DNA of 64,000 nucleotides. Origin: Lineus longissimus (taxonomy: Eukaryota; Nemertea; Pilidiophora; Heteronemertea; Lineidae). The DNA lies in assembly GCF_910592395.1 (NCBI RefSeq), contig NC_088314.1, positions 124,001 to 188,000 of the forward strand, in the 5' to 3' direction. The notes under the pieces were generated by a model, which had not been told where the DNA came from, made no database searches, and saw only the letters and a list, made by a program, of their open reading frames with translations. Below are positions 1 to 13,000 of the stretch, piece after piece (the stretch's first letter is position 1; the number at the start of each line of letters is the position of its first letter). Both the position numbers and the translations under genes were made by a program.

Positions 1-3000
1 TACACGGATCTGGACGCTCCCTCATTTCGGTAGGTGTTGAATAGATAGAGATTTCCAACCTTTAACTGATGTTACTCATCTTGGGTTATGTTAAAGATTC
101 CATAAAGTCTCCTGCGCATAGATAATCTTTCAACCAGATTACGCTTCATTTCCAGTGTTGACACCAACGACGATGGCTCGTTCGATCTACATTACTACAG
201 TCCTCGACATGGATTGTACCCGATTGTGAGTGGTAAGTAATCTGAAGAGTTGCTGACTAGTCCCCCCCCCCTCCCCCTCACAAATATCCGATGCTTGGTG
301 CCGTTCCGAAATTTCGTCCAAATGCTGTCTTTTACCAGATGTGTTAGCGCACGGCACAAGAGACAGAGTTGTTCATTTGGCTGTAGTCCTAATTGGCAGC
401 ATCACAATGCCAAGCCAAGATAGAAATCTTCTCTAATAAGACAATACGTTTTCTCTCCAATGTTTCAGGTCTTCTTGGAGCTGTGGGGCGACGTCTTTTT
501 GACACCGTGGTTACTGCCACCATCGGTTTGGTGGAATTGGAAAGAACGTCCGACACATTAGAACAGCAGCATGTTGTCTTCCACATTACGCTCGAGCTGC
601 CCGATACATTGAAAGCCAAGCTGGATAATGTAGTCGAGTATTATCCTGAAGAATTCTTTATGAACCCTGCCAATTTCAGCAAAGCCTTTCCGTACCACAT
701 CATATTTGATTCGAACCTCGAAATCAAACAGATGGGTTCGACACTGCAGAAACTCTGCCCGAAGTTACTCACCAAAGGTCTCACCCTGGACAAGTCACTT
801 GAAATGGTTCATCCTCATATGAACGTGACATTTCCAAATCTGCGCAGTTTCATTAATGCCAACTACATCATGCAGACCAAGCCTGGATTCTACCATAATG
901 AGAATATCAATCTCGTATTGAAAGGTGAGTGAGCGAGTGACAGACACATAGAGCCTCCAATGACCCGCCACTTTTCCAGGATACATGGACTGGCTACGGA
1001 AAACCACATCCTCGCATATGAAGATTTCCACTATACCTTTTTAGTACCAACCTCCCCCCCCCCTTGATATCTCCTTATTGTATTATGACCACGGAGAAAT
1101 CTCTGGATGCTTTGTATCATCTTTAAGTTTGCTTTGAATTGTAGGACAGATGTTGTGGATGGATGACATCCAGCACATGATTTACGTGTGTTCTCCCCGT
1201 CTGGCCAGTTTAACCGAGATGGAGGAGAAGGGGGTCTTTTTATCCGATATTCCCATTTATGACGTCACTCGGGAGTTGATCTTACTCAACCAACAGCGTA
1301 TCGCTGAAATCGAAATCAGGTAACGTCTCGGTTAAAGAAAAAACAAACATCACCCACACCGCAAATGCTTGTCTCACCCCGGTCTCTGCATCAAGACGAA
1401 TTGATTTGTGTCAAATCACTTATCAGCGATGCAACCCAGGACCTGCTGCTGACTATCACTGGTGCGGTGACAGATGCTTGCGGAGAGTGAGACAGAGTCT
1501 ATTCAGTTTCACTCAACTTAATGTCACGAATGCTGTTCACACGAAATACTACATAAACGGCTGCAATAAGCTAAACCGTCTTCGCTTTCAGCAAAAAGCT
1601 CGATGAAGTCACAGCCAATTTGAAGGTAACTCACAAAATGTTGGCCGTTGAGAAAAAGAAGACGGATACACTTCTGTACCAGATGCTGCCTAGGAAAGTT
1701 GCAGACGCTCTAAGAGACGGCCATAAGGTCCCCGCTGGTAAGTCAAAATCGAACGGCTGATGTTGCCGGCTGTAGATAATAGCTACGAAGCTTTCCTTTC
1801 AGTATCATCACGTCATTTGTTGTGCAACAAATATTTTTGCTCAGCTGTTCTATCATGTCTATCACACAATCCTTGAAAGTGCAACAATATCATTATTTTG
1901 ATGTTCTGTAAGTTGGGAGAATCGCTTATCTTCTCACGCCTTCCGTTTTGACTTGCAGAAAAATTCAAGATCGTCACTATTTTGTTCAGCGACATTGTGA
2001 CTTTCACTAACATTGCGGCTGCTTCTACCCCCATGGGTATTGTCAGCATGCTGAACGCCCTCTACTCGCAGTTTGATCACTTTACAGAGGTTCACGACGT
2101 GTACAAGGTAAGGAATGTGCCATGGTCATGATATCCACACGGCATCACATGCCTACGATTATTCCCTATTTGAAGAGTGGTCATGTCCACTGAACGGCCT
2201 AATGGCCGAAACCGCTCTTATATAGTAAGAGCAGCAAACACGCGGCGGACTTTAACTACGTGTTGGGGGCCCGGGATACATAGTGCCGCGGCCATTGAAG
2301 ATTGTGGGCGGAGACCGAAGACTCTATGTGTTTTATTCATTCCGTTTAGCTTCATAACTACACCTTCGTATCATTAAGGTGGAAACCATCGGAGACGCCT
2401 ACATGGTTGTGTCAGGTGTCCCCGTACCCGACGATTTGCATGCTGTCAAAGTTGCCAACTTCGCCTTGGACATGATTGAAGCCGCTAAGACAATCCCATC
2501 CCCAGCGACGGGTCTACCACTGCAGGTCAGTCTAGTTTCCCGATGAATAGGAAACACTGCTCGAGATTGCACTGCATAATTATTAGCAGTTAGTTCTGAG
2601 ATTGTCCAGTGGAGACAAACTACAAGTGTACGACATTGCGAACATTTGGTTGAATTCACCGTACTACTGATGATGTTGGTTTGGACCCGCCCGCTAAATA
2701 CGGCCCTGGAATCTGGAATGCGTGATGTGTGCCAATGATCAGGGCTCTATCCTGCGCTGCGCGCCTCATGGCTTGTTTACTGATCTTGTCTTCAGATTCG
2801 TGTTGGTCTCCACTCAGGGCCTGTTGTTGCTGGAGTCGTCGGAGAGAAGATGCCCAGGTATTGTTTGTTCGGAGATACCGTCAACACATCATCCAGGATG
2901 GAGAGTCACGGAACCCCTGGACGAATCCACATCAGTCCATTCACATACGAGTAAGTATGCCTTCAGGAGACACCAAAAGGAAACACTTTGACTGTGTAGT

Positions 3001-3409
3001 CATGAAGCTTGTATCCCATTCGGGATACCACTAATTCATCGAATCCTTCATTTCCAGTGTCATCAAGGGTGGCGGCTACATGTTCAGGGACAGAGGTGAG
3101 GTTGACGTGAAAGGCAAGGGCCTCATGCACACCTACTTCATGCTTGGAAACAAGGAGAAGACCATCCCAGAACCAAAGGACGACTGCATGGAACTGCCTG
3201 TCATGGATGAGATAGGGGGACGCCCAATGCCAGACAGTTACGTCCATGCTGAGTGCACGCCTAAGGGAGTGGGTGCACTCAGGGCCAAGGGATTGAAGGT
3301 CGATGACGATGGAAACCCAATAGCACCAGAGGAAGATGAAAACAACAATGCTGAAACAAACAAGACAACTGGGAAGATGAAGGGCAGTGAATGCTGTCGT
3401 GTTATTTAA
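1..3409 (+). CDS. GUCY1B2-like: Soluble guanylate cyclase, beta-2-like subunit (partial, 5' end outside window)
   Basis: Makes cGMP from GTP, normally in response to nitric oxide bound at a heme in the N-terminal domain. Nine exons in view: 1-29, 156-232, 469-924, 1145-1319, 1592-1737, 1959-2107, 2379-2525, 2796-2950 and 3058-3409. All introns are GT-AG and the phases agree, giving 561 residues to the TAA stop. Order of domains: end of the heme (HNOB) domain with the YxSxR heme-propionate motif (YYSPR), the HNOBA/PAS region, a helical linker ([14 protein letters not shown]), then the cyclase domain. The cyclase domain keeps both metal aspartates ([13 protein letters not shown]), the purine-specifying Glu (KVETIGD) and Cys (YCLFGDTVN), and the downstream Asn and Arg, so one chain carries all catalytic residues. 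The C-terminus extends about 80 residues past the cyclase fold and ends CCRVI, a CaaX-like box. This resembles vertebrate beta-2, known for a long tail with a prenylation consensus. The heme-ligand His lies left of the window. Atypical invertebrate cyclases (Gyc-88E type) are the alternative. Confidence 0.9.
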
Positions 3410-3518
3410 GTGGAATCAGGTCAAGAGACAACAAATATTTTGAGCTTTTCATATCCCAACATGTGAACTTTTTATCATATCATATACATTTTTGTTTTCA
3501 TTTATGATTAGTCTATCA

Positions 3519-3524
3519 AATAAA
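3519..3524 (+). promoter_or_regulatory. Polyadenylation signal of the guanylate cyclase gene
   Basis: A canonical AATAAA lies 110 bases after the cyclase stop codon on the same strand, giving a short 3' UTR. No other signal is needed for this gene. Confidence 0.6.
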
Positions 3525-4180
3525 CCCACTGCATGTACACTTTTCTGATATGGTCAACCTTTCTCATTTCAATCAATGGTGATAGGTATCTGTATCGCAA
3601 TGAAGCCGACTTGTTCAGGGTACTTCGAATCAGAGAGGTTGCCTCAATCTGTCGATATTATTGCCAAGATTGTTACAAATCTTTTCGTTTGGATGAGTGA
3701 TTCACCAGATATAGGCTGGTTGGTCCATTGGAATCTCTCAGCAACCCAAGGCAGGGCTATCCGGGGATCAACAATACTTTCATAACCTAGTCCTTTGCTG
3801 CCCAGATACAAATTCGCTTCGAACTTCACTGTCCAGGAAATCTGTGGACAAACCATTGAACCAGTCTAAGATGCCATGTCATTAGTCATTGGTGACTGTC
3901 TTTGGTTATGCAGCCAGTTTTTGGTTAACCCCTGTCTTCAGTTATGCAGCCACTCCTTGGTGACTCAGTGTCTTTGATTGTGCAAGTAGCAGTCTTTGGT
4001 AACCCTGTGTCTTCGGTTGTCCAGAGACAAGTGCCACCTGGTGTTTAGTTGGTTTCTGGGCTGTCTTTAGACATACATCTTCACCTAGACCAGCAGGGAA
4101 AAGTTGGTATTCCATAGATGGGCTGTTACAAACCCTTGGGTTGCTCAGATATTCCAATGGTGAGCAAGCCTGTCCCGATA
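3525..4180. other. Intergenic DNA, no gene seen
   Basis: Unique-looking sequence after the cyclase 3' end. Around 3890-4040 there are loose, degenerate repeats of a 'tttggt...gcag' type. A segment from about 4143 recurs 645 bases downstream as part of the following minisatellite's higher-order structure. No exon with family similarity was found on either strand. Confidence 0.5.
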
Positions 4181-5174
4181 ACATCCATACTGCCACAATC
4201 TTTCTCTGGAGACCAACAGGGCTATCAAGAGAACATCCATACTGCCACAATCTCGTCTCTGGAGACCAACAGGGCTATCGAGAGAACATCCATACTGCCA
4301 CAATCTCGTCTCTGGAGACCAACAGGGCTATCGAGAGAACATCCATACTGCCACAATCTCGTCTCTGGTGACCAACAGGGCTATCGAGAGAACATCCATA
4401 CTGCCACAATCTCGTCTCTGGAGACCAACAGGGCTATCGAGAGAACATCCATACTGCCACAATCTCGTCTCTGGAGACCAACAGGGCTATCGAGAGAACA
4501 TCCATACTGCCACAATCTCGTCTCTGGTGACCAACAGGGCTATCGAGAGAACATCCATACTGCCACAATCTCGTCTCTGGAGACCAACAGGGCTATCGAG
4601 AGAACATCCATACTGCCACAATCTCGTCTCTGGAGACCAACAGGGCTATCGAGAGAACATCAATACTGTCACAATCTCGTCTCTGGAGACCAACAGGGCT
4701 ATCGAGAGAACATCCATACTGCCACAATCTCGTCTCTGGAGACCAACAGGGCTATCGAGAGAACAACAATACTGTCACAACCTGGTCGCTCAGATATTCC
4801 AATGGTGAGCAAGCCTGTCCCGATAACATCCATACTGCCACAATCTTTCTCTGGAGACCAACAGGGCTATCAAGAGAACATCCATACTGCCACAATCTCG
4901 TCTCTGGAGACCAACAGGGCTATCGAGAGAACATCCATACTGCCACAATCTCGTCTCTGGAGACCAACAGGGCTATCGAGAGAACATCAATACTGTCACA
5001 ATCTCGTCTCTGGAGACCAACAGGGCTATCGAGAGAACATCCATACTGCCACAATCTCGTCTCTGGAGACCAACAGGGCTATCGAGAGAACAACAATACT
5101 GTCACAACCTGGTCTCTGGTGACCAGGCTTGTCCAGAGAACACCCATACAGTCGCAATCTCGTCTCTGGAGACC
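4181..5174. repeat. 53-bp minisatellite, about 18-19 copies, with a 645-bp higher-order duplication
   Basis: Tandem units containing gagaccaacagggctatcg and acatccatactgccacaatc repeat every 53 bp. Because 53 is not a multiple of three, one reading frame cycles through all three frames of the unit with no stop, which produces long spurious open frames. The distinctive segment gctcagatattccaatgg occurs at 4143 and again at 4788, so a block of about 645 bp (12 units) has itself been duplicated. Confidence 0.95.
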
Positions 5175-5380
5175 AGGGCCCGGTTGTTCAAAGCCTGGCA
5201 AGTTTAGCGGCCGCTACATAACTTAGCAGAACTTCTTGGCAGCAGCCCACGACAAAATCCTTGAGGTACCGCTAACTTAACGGCCGCTATGCCTAACGGA
5301 GCAAATTTGGCAACCTACTAAGATAACGATGGTTTGCCGCCGCCTAACCAGATAATAAGAACTTTGAGCAACCGGGCCCT
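5175..5380. mobile_element. MITE-like element with about 19-bp terminal inverted repeats
   Basis: The left end agggcccggttgttcaaag and the right end, read on the other strand, agggcccggttgctcaaag, match except at one base. The element is about 206 bp, has no coding capacity and contains two palindromic cores (tagcggccgcta and a near copy). It lies exactly between two different minisatellites. A target-site duplication is not clear: gagacc on the left and gtgacc on the right are similar but not identical. Probably a non-autonomous DNA transposon; superfamily unknown. Confidence 0.7.
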
Positions 5381-5388
5381 GTGACCAT

Positions 5389-5730
5389 GGATGCTCTCAG
5401 GACAGCACTGCTCTTTCAACCTGAACTCTGTGGATGTTCTCAGGACAGCGCTGCTCTTTCAACCTGAACTCTGTGGATGTTCTCAGGACAGCGCTGCTCT
5501 TTCAACCTGAACTCTGTGGATGTTCTCAGGGCAGCACTGCTCTTTCAACCTGAACTCTGTGGATGTTCTCAGGACAGCGCTGCTCTTTCAACCTGAACTC
5601 TGTGGATGTTCTCAGGACCAGAACAGCTCTTTCAACCTGAACTCTGTGGATGTTCTCAGGACCAGAACAGCTCTTTCAACCTGAACTCTGTGGATGTTCT
5701 CAGGACCAGAACAGCTCTTTCAACCTGAAC
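5389..5730. repeat. 43-bp minisatellite, 8 copies
   Basis: Units begin ggatgttctcaggacagcgc and end with aacctgaactctgt. The last three copies share a variant (aggaccagaacagctc), which indicates local homogenisation. Starts 8 bases after the MITE-like element. Confidence 0.95.
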
Positions 5731-7089
5731 ACTAAGAAGACAGGTGGCACAATTACAGCAACTAAGTTTTATTGGGAGAACCGAACAACATGAACATGTT
5801 ACATCGACTTGACACGAAGAAATGCCAGCCTCACTGCAGGTTCTGTAGATCAAAATAGATACGGACAGTGCTGAACATTATTCTGAGCTGCATGATTTGA
5901 TTAATCTAGTCAGCAACATCTTTATCAGGTCATAGCATTAAGGTAACCTTAGACATTTTCAAGCCACTTAATTGTTTTAAGATTTCTGAAGCAAGGCAGA
6001 TTCACAATCAAGGCCAGATTTTGAGAAAATCTAAGTAGGTAAATCAGAACAGTGGTCACCAGAATGTCATGTCATCTAATAAATTTGCTTGCAATAAATA
6101 AGCACATTCTGCCAGATATATTATTCCCTCACAAAATGGTAGCACATCTAACTTCAGAAAAAAATCTGCAAACGTTTACAATTGTAAGCAGTCGAAGAGG
6201 TCGGTTTTGCTCATCTGACCCACTCCAGCCAACAAATCACTGGAGGAGGTGACCAAGCCTCCTTTTGTCAAAGAAAGCAGGGACTCCCAATAAGACACGA
6301 GTGCAGCTAAACATCAGATTATGATTGAGCTACATGTACAGAGGTTTGATGATACTGGTGCATGTATACCCAGACTACTACAGTGTTCCAAGCTCTTTTA
6401 ACCAATTCAACAACTTTAACACAAGCAATTCAGATTTCTTGAAAATTGGCTATGAAGGAATATTGTTCACCAGTAAAAAAGAATGTGTATTTTTAACAAA
6501 TAATTGAGATAGTTGCTTCTTGTGACAAGTGAAGACATCAGTACCAATTTCCAAGAACCACTCTTTAGCACATCAACAAAGCACGATGCGAACATATATT
6601 ATACAAAGTAAGAAGATTAACATGATCAATAAATACTGTGATTATCTCTCCCCAGTAATGCTCTCATATTTATAGCCTCATTGTTTTCAAACTCAAAAAA
6701 CAACCAAATTCATCATGAGAGCATTCCGATTCAAGACACACAAGTTGTTCTTTTCAACAGAACAGCCGTGTCTCTATATGACACTCTTCTATGCTGTGCA
6801 TGTGGAGTGAGCCAACATCTTTTCCAAGCATGTCCAAGGGAAATGTCTATGTCAGTATACAAGGCTACAATGGTACATTCAAATGAATGCAAATCGTTTT
6901 GTTCATCTGGGCATATTCTGGAACCAGCCCTAAAGTCTTTCCCATAGATAGCATGGATTAGTTGACGGTGATATATGAACTCATCACTCCTTATTCCAGG
7001 ATTTCATGTCTCCAAGTCCTATTGTCGAAATCGAATATTTCCATCTTGAGTAACAAGTGAACGTCTTTGAAGCGTCTCTATTTTCATAG
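5731..7089. other. Downstream flank / probable 3' UTR of UBA1
   Basis: No coding exon recognised. An AATAAA on the minus strand (plus-strand tttatt at 5768-5773) could end a long UBA1 3' UTR, but nearer, weaker signals cannot be excluded. The rest is AT-rich unique sequence. Confidence 0.35.
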
Positions 7090-10000
7090 TTAAGGTAGAT
7101 TGTACTTGACATAGGGCACCTCGATATCCTCTCCCTCCGTATCGTTACAGCATAACTCGAACACGAGTGCTCGCACATGCGGCGGAATCTTCTTCTTTGA
7201 GACTCTCTTTACGACTTCTGACATTCTGGAAACGAGGAAATTTCTTTCAAGAAAGGCCAACTTGCTATGTAACTTGAGAGAAAAATTGGGTTCAACAAGT
7301 GTGAATGTACTCGGTCCGGTCCCCAAAAAATGAAAGAAGACAAGTCGTTTTAAAATGACATTTCATTTGATATATTCCACTGGATGATCTCCACTGTCCT
7401 GACCGACAATGTCACATCTCAGCGCCGGGACAACTCAAATGAAACACATGCAACTCCCTGAAGAAGAAAGTGTTGAACATGTGCACTAACTTAGTGAAAG
7501 ACCCTCATGCATTGGGTGAACAAGAAGAACACTTGGATACTTACGGCAAGTCTAATCGCTCCTTTAGCTTATCTTTCGACATGAAGAAAGAATACAGCAT
7601 ACACACTCCCTGTGACAACATACTGATCTCCAACTTGTGCTCTTTCTGCAAACATATAAATCAATATACTCGGAGGTGAGGAAAGAAGATTACTGAAAGG
7701 TCGGGGAAATGTAGAACTGGTTGAACTTCATAATTCATACTGCCAACTTGTTTCTTGGAATATAACCTCCACCACAGAATCACTTCAGTGTAAGATAAAG
7801 TTCTGGTCTGTTAATGATTGGTTACCTGGTACCTGACGTGTTTAAGAGCCCCCTCCCCACCACCACACAAGACACAAACCTGGAAGTAGTCCATGAACTC
7901 CTTGAGAGTCATTTCTCCATCCTTGTTATCAATCTCAAAGCGATCCCACAGAGTGAACTCCTCATCATAGTACTGCAATGGAAACATGACCTGAATCTAG
8001 TCGAGAGATGATATAAGCTTTGCACGTCACATTTTACTCTCCAAATGAGATATAGTGGATGCATGTAAAATACCTTCCAATTGGGACCAGACTTAAAGTG
8101 TGATTTTTCTAGAATAGAATACTAAGAAATATTGGGCAAATGTCCTCAGATTCTTCAGTGCAATTCAGTCAGGAATAAACTAAAACAGCATGTCGCAGAA
8201 TCACAATCAACAGAGCTTGTAAATGATGGGTCACCATCATCAAGACTCTCCATCATGTGGCGATGGTTCTGCCTACCTTTGCCTTTGGTGCTGCTATGGG
8301 CTCAGAGAAACCAAAGAAAGGCAAGGCAAGGTTGACAAAGCCATTCTTATACGTCTCGAGTTTCTTGTGGCCTTGAATGAGCTGAAAGTAGGAATAAAAG
8401 TTGATCTAGAGTTCAATGAAATGAAATACTGTGAAAAATTGCAGGCAATTAATTCCAACAGATGCTTGGGTTTCAAAAGGCAGAAGCAGCTGAAATAACA
8501 TGCATTGAATACACATCAGTTGACCACAGATATCATTGAAACTGAATGACCTACCTTGTACATCTCCAACCCCACAAGTCCCACCACGAGAGCAGTGGTC
8601 GTAGCAATGGCAGGAATAATCTTGCCAGCGATCAGTTTACTCTTGTGTCGATCTGCGAGCGCTATTTGATAGTTTGATGCTCTACAATTTGACGCTCCCA
8701 CTATGAAGTCCATGTGAAAGTTGGTGTCGTCATCCTTCTCAAATTCGATGATTTTCAACGTTAGGTCCTTGAATTCTGATGCAGCAGGAATGGAAGCCTT
8801 CAGTTCCTCAATGTCATCTTTATTGGAATAGGAAAACGAACAATTGATTAAAAAACAACAACACTCTGCCCAGAGAATAAGTCGGAGATTCACAAGTCTT
8901 CATCCTTACTACTGACTGGTCTATCACACTCCACAACAGCCCCAATTCAAACGAAAGTAAGTTTACAGGAAGTGTACAAGCATCCTACATCCCTTCAAAG
9001 CTAAAGCTGTAATAGTGGATCGAGGTACTTCTAAACAGATCATCTCCTGCTCAAGGAAGGCACAATAATGGTTGTTCCTGAACCAACCATAATCTCATCA
9101 ATTTCACGTTAGCAATACTGACCTTGCCGATCACCAGTGGTCATATTGTTTGCCTCGGCATCAGTGACAGCGATCTTGACACCAGATCGAGGCACAAACT
9201 CCGCCACAGGCACCTCCTGTATCATCTCGAATAAACCCTGACGATCACGTGTTCCATTTATGCCGTACATCTCAGCTTTTAGATTAGCAGCAGACATCAC
9301 AAAATCAAAATGCATATCCTGAAACACAAAGAGGAGAGTTTAACATAAAAGTTACCAGAATGAAACAGAGCAGCCAGGCAGTTAAAGCTCTTCTCATTAA
9401 AGCCAATCGTTTGAGTTAATAATGGTACACAAAACCACGACATTTGGCATGATGCAGGCCAACTCTGGGACAAGAAAGTCTCCAAAGTTTGATCTCCCAC
9501 TAGTAGGAATAGAGAGCAAACTCAATGCAAGCATGGATTCCTTCAACTTGCATATAAAGCAGACAGCCATCAGCCTGGATGAGGAATGCACATGAGTGTT
9601 AACAGGCTGTACTTACATTACCAGTATCAAAAGGTATCACTTGTGGACAACGTTTTGGACCGGACCAGAAAGGTGTGCCTGAGCTAGTTTTCTGAAGAAT
9701 AAGAAGAGACAAACTTGACACATTGGCAAGCACCAGGGAGCAGTAGAGTGCATCTTTAAGACCAGTGTGAACTGAAGACACTTACACCGACATCGAAATG
9801 GGCCCTTTCAACCAGGGAAAGCAACCATTCCATGACAATGAGATGAAAGGTTAACACCAAAAACTGGCTGCTTTGAAAAACAATGGCAGTTGTAGACAAG
9901 AAATGATGGAAGACATTCGAAGCTTGACACTCACAGAGTCTGCAGGAAAGTTGAATAGAAGCTGTTTGATTGTATTGACAAAGTTCTCTTCCCAGAGGAG

Positions 10001-13000
10001 ACGCGCCCACGTCACACAATCTTGGAATGATTTCGGTCGATCATCGCAGAGACACTTTTTGACACTTTTGATGACATCGTACTGAAAGTAGAATGAAGTA
10101 AGAAAGGACCTGACAACCTGACATTACTAAGACCAATCGAGCATGGTGTTGCATTTAAGGTATCCTCATACCTGGCTTCAAAACCAAGGTATGGTCATGT
10201 AGCTTTGTCTGCAGAAGTGACAAGCTTAATTGAGTATCCGTTCAAGCTCAACAGACTCACAAATGTGAGGTTTTTTCTGATCTGACAAACCTGTGCCTGA
10301 GATTGCCAATCAGAGAATATGATGATATTTTGAGGTGTTTATCACCTCCTGCTGTAGAGGATTCATGATCACAGCAACTTACAGCTTGCTCTTCCTGCAT
10401 CTTCATGGTCCTGTCCATAAACTTGGGGTCATTAAGATACTGATGCGCATTCTCTGCCTGCTGGCTGAACAATCCCTCAAACATGTCTCTCGCCCATTGC
10501 AGTGTGTGTTCTATGGCATTGGGGAAGTTCTTCAGGGTACATATAGGAATGGACTTCTCTGGGGGATCTTGTGAGGAAGAGTAGGACTCTGTAAGATGGG
10601 GAATCACCACCTGAAACATGAACCAGAGAGCTATGTATAGCCATGCGAGTGTGACAGTGTCTGTGCCGGCTTATTGGGTTCCTGACCCAGCCGCACTATC
10701 TAACTGTCCATATGTGGGTCCAATTCAGAGATCCTGAATCCCTAGACTGGACTCACAGAGCCAGGTGCTCAGCCTCGACACAGAGAGGGCTTGTTGCCAA
10801 CTTTCCAGTCAGACAAGTCCCCTCAATTACCAGGATAAACTTCTTGATTGGTATTTTAGAAGGGTGTTCTTACCTGTACATTCGCCTTGGTTCCCAATGT
10901 GCCCGATTCTAATAGTGATTTCCTATAATAAACACATCGCCGATCCATGTACATTCTTGCATCGACATTGTCCAGAGCATTCGCTACACCGTCCAAACTC
11001 TCAAAGAACACATCGTTATAAATCTTCTCAGTCTCGTGCCCCACCATATTTTTATGTGCGATGATGTTGAAATCTGGGTTCATTACTTTAGCAGCACTTG
11101 CAGCGGTCGTGGACTTGAATTTCTAAAAGTGAATGTGATCAAGTTATAGAATATGAATAGATTTTGACAAGGCTGTGGGCCATGATCTGACCTATTGCCT
11201 CAAGTCAATGTGATGACTTAACTTGTAGTTCCCACACGACATTATCTCACAACTTACCCGCGATCTATCGATCACTTTCACTGTCCCATATTCAAAGTAT
11301 TTCTCTCACCTGTACGTCTGCTGGTCTGAATAAGAATTGTCTATTGAGATTTGATTTTTCTATGATGTCCATATCTGTGACGTAGACCTTCCCTTCTGGG
11401 CTGCATCCTACACCCATCATGGCAAAACTCTTCATGATCTCACAGCCTATTGCACCAGCACCAACCTGCAACAAAGATCATAGGTCATTAAACAAGAAGC
11501 CGAAACATCTTAGAATCATTATTTTGAAGACTAACAGATTAACATTTACTTTTTGTTGTCGTCTTGCAGAAAAGCTAACTTGCGAGTAAAATATGGATTA
11601 GATAATAACCCGCTCTAATCAACAAGAGAAAATAACACTTAACAAGGAGCATTAAGAGCTTTTGCCTTCAGTTTTCTTTACTCACCACAAAGTATTTGAG
11701 GCCTAATATTTTCTTCTGGAAGTCGTTACCAAACACAGCAATTTGAGAATCATATCGGCTGTTAAGCTGCGGAGAAAAACATATTGGGATATAACAGATG
11801 ACAAGATTGGGAAGCTAATTAAGTTCTCAGTCAAGCGGGTGAAGAGGTTGGTAGCAATGCAGGCAAGGCAACCTTACAAAGATGCCATACAGGAAGGTCG
11901 TGGGTTTGAGGTTCAGCCAGTGCCACTCAGTACTTTCAACTGACAGCAGAAACGATACTTGATGCTCCGATACTCGTATTCACAGACATGTACTCACTGG
12001 CTTGCAATCTTCCTCTGTCAAAGCTCCACCCTCAGCATCCGGTAGGCACTCAAAGGCATCAAAGTACAACCACTGGTTAATAGGACTGAACTTTCCTGTG
12101 CAGGCCTACGTAGAGAAGAAAAACACATTAAAAAGCAGCAAAACTGACTGCAAATTTTTCGAGTGATCATTTCCGAATTACACATAGAGGCAATAGACAA
12201 TTTTCAAGTTGATCATATCATACATGATCTACAAACACAGTTTTCATCACACACTCCCTTCTTCCTTTTGAATTCACACCACCCAACTTTTCGTTCTACT
12301 GCTCTGCTCCACCAGTCAACCAACCCATAAAGCCACGTCCCCTCACCTTCATGACTTCCTGAGCAGCCACTCCTCCAATGAAAGCCTGCATTGGACACAG
12401 ATCACCAGCAGCTGTGAATGCAAACTTGCTCAGAAGATCCTCATCTAGATTGTCGGCTTTGAAGTCAGAGGTTTCATTGATTTCCTTGACAAGATCGATG
12501 AAGGCTGTTGCATCATCCTGGAAAAAAGTCACATGGTCAGCTAAGAGATGAAACAAGTGGAATTCAACTCCCTGTTTGTGAATGATCCAAAGGGTTCTGG
12601 TGCATAAACCACTCGGCCTTCATTATCCATCCAAGTCGCCCTGGAAGGCACGCTTTCCAGGCAGGGCATCAAACCCATGACCGACTGACGACAGGTACAT
12701 GTATTCAAGCGCCCTAGCAACTGGTCGACCAAAGGGCCCTAACAAGCATTACTTACCTGTGATCTGGGCTTAGGCAATCTGCTGTTTCTCTTGATGAATG
12801 CATGCAGAGATTGGAATGCAATGTGAAGAAGACCAGGGCGATCAAATTTGGCAAAGTCTGACATCAGTAACTCAGGGGCCAGGAGAGAATCGGCCATTGA
12901 TTTCTGAAAACAAGATGGATTCAGTCACAACCCTCATTCAACATACACCTCGAATGGCGTAAAGCAATTCCGGTGATTTGTGTTGTTAAAGGAGACAAGA

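Noticed and set aside
4118-5122. 334-codon plus-strand open frame
   Set aside because: A 53-bp repeat read through all three frames; no family similarity and no unique coding sequence.
4181-5730. CRISPR-like array
   Set aside because: Units are directly adjacent with no unique spacers; these are ordinary minisatellites in animal DNA.
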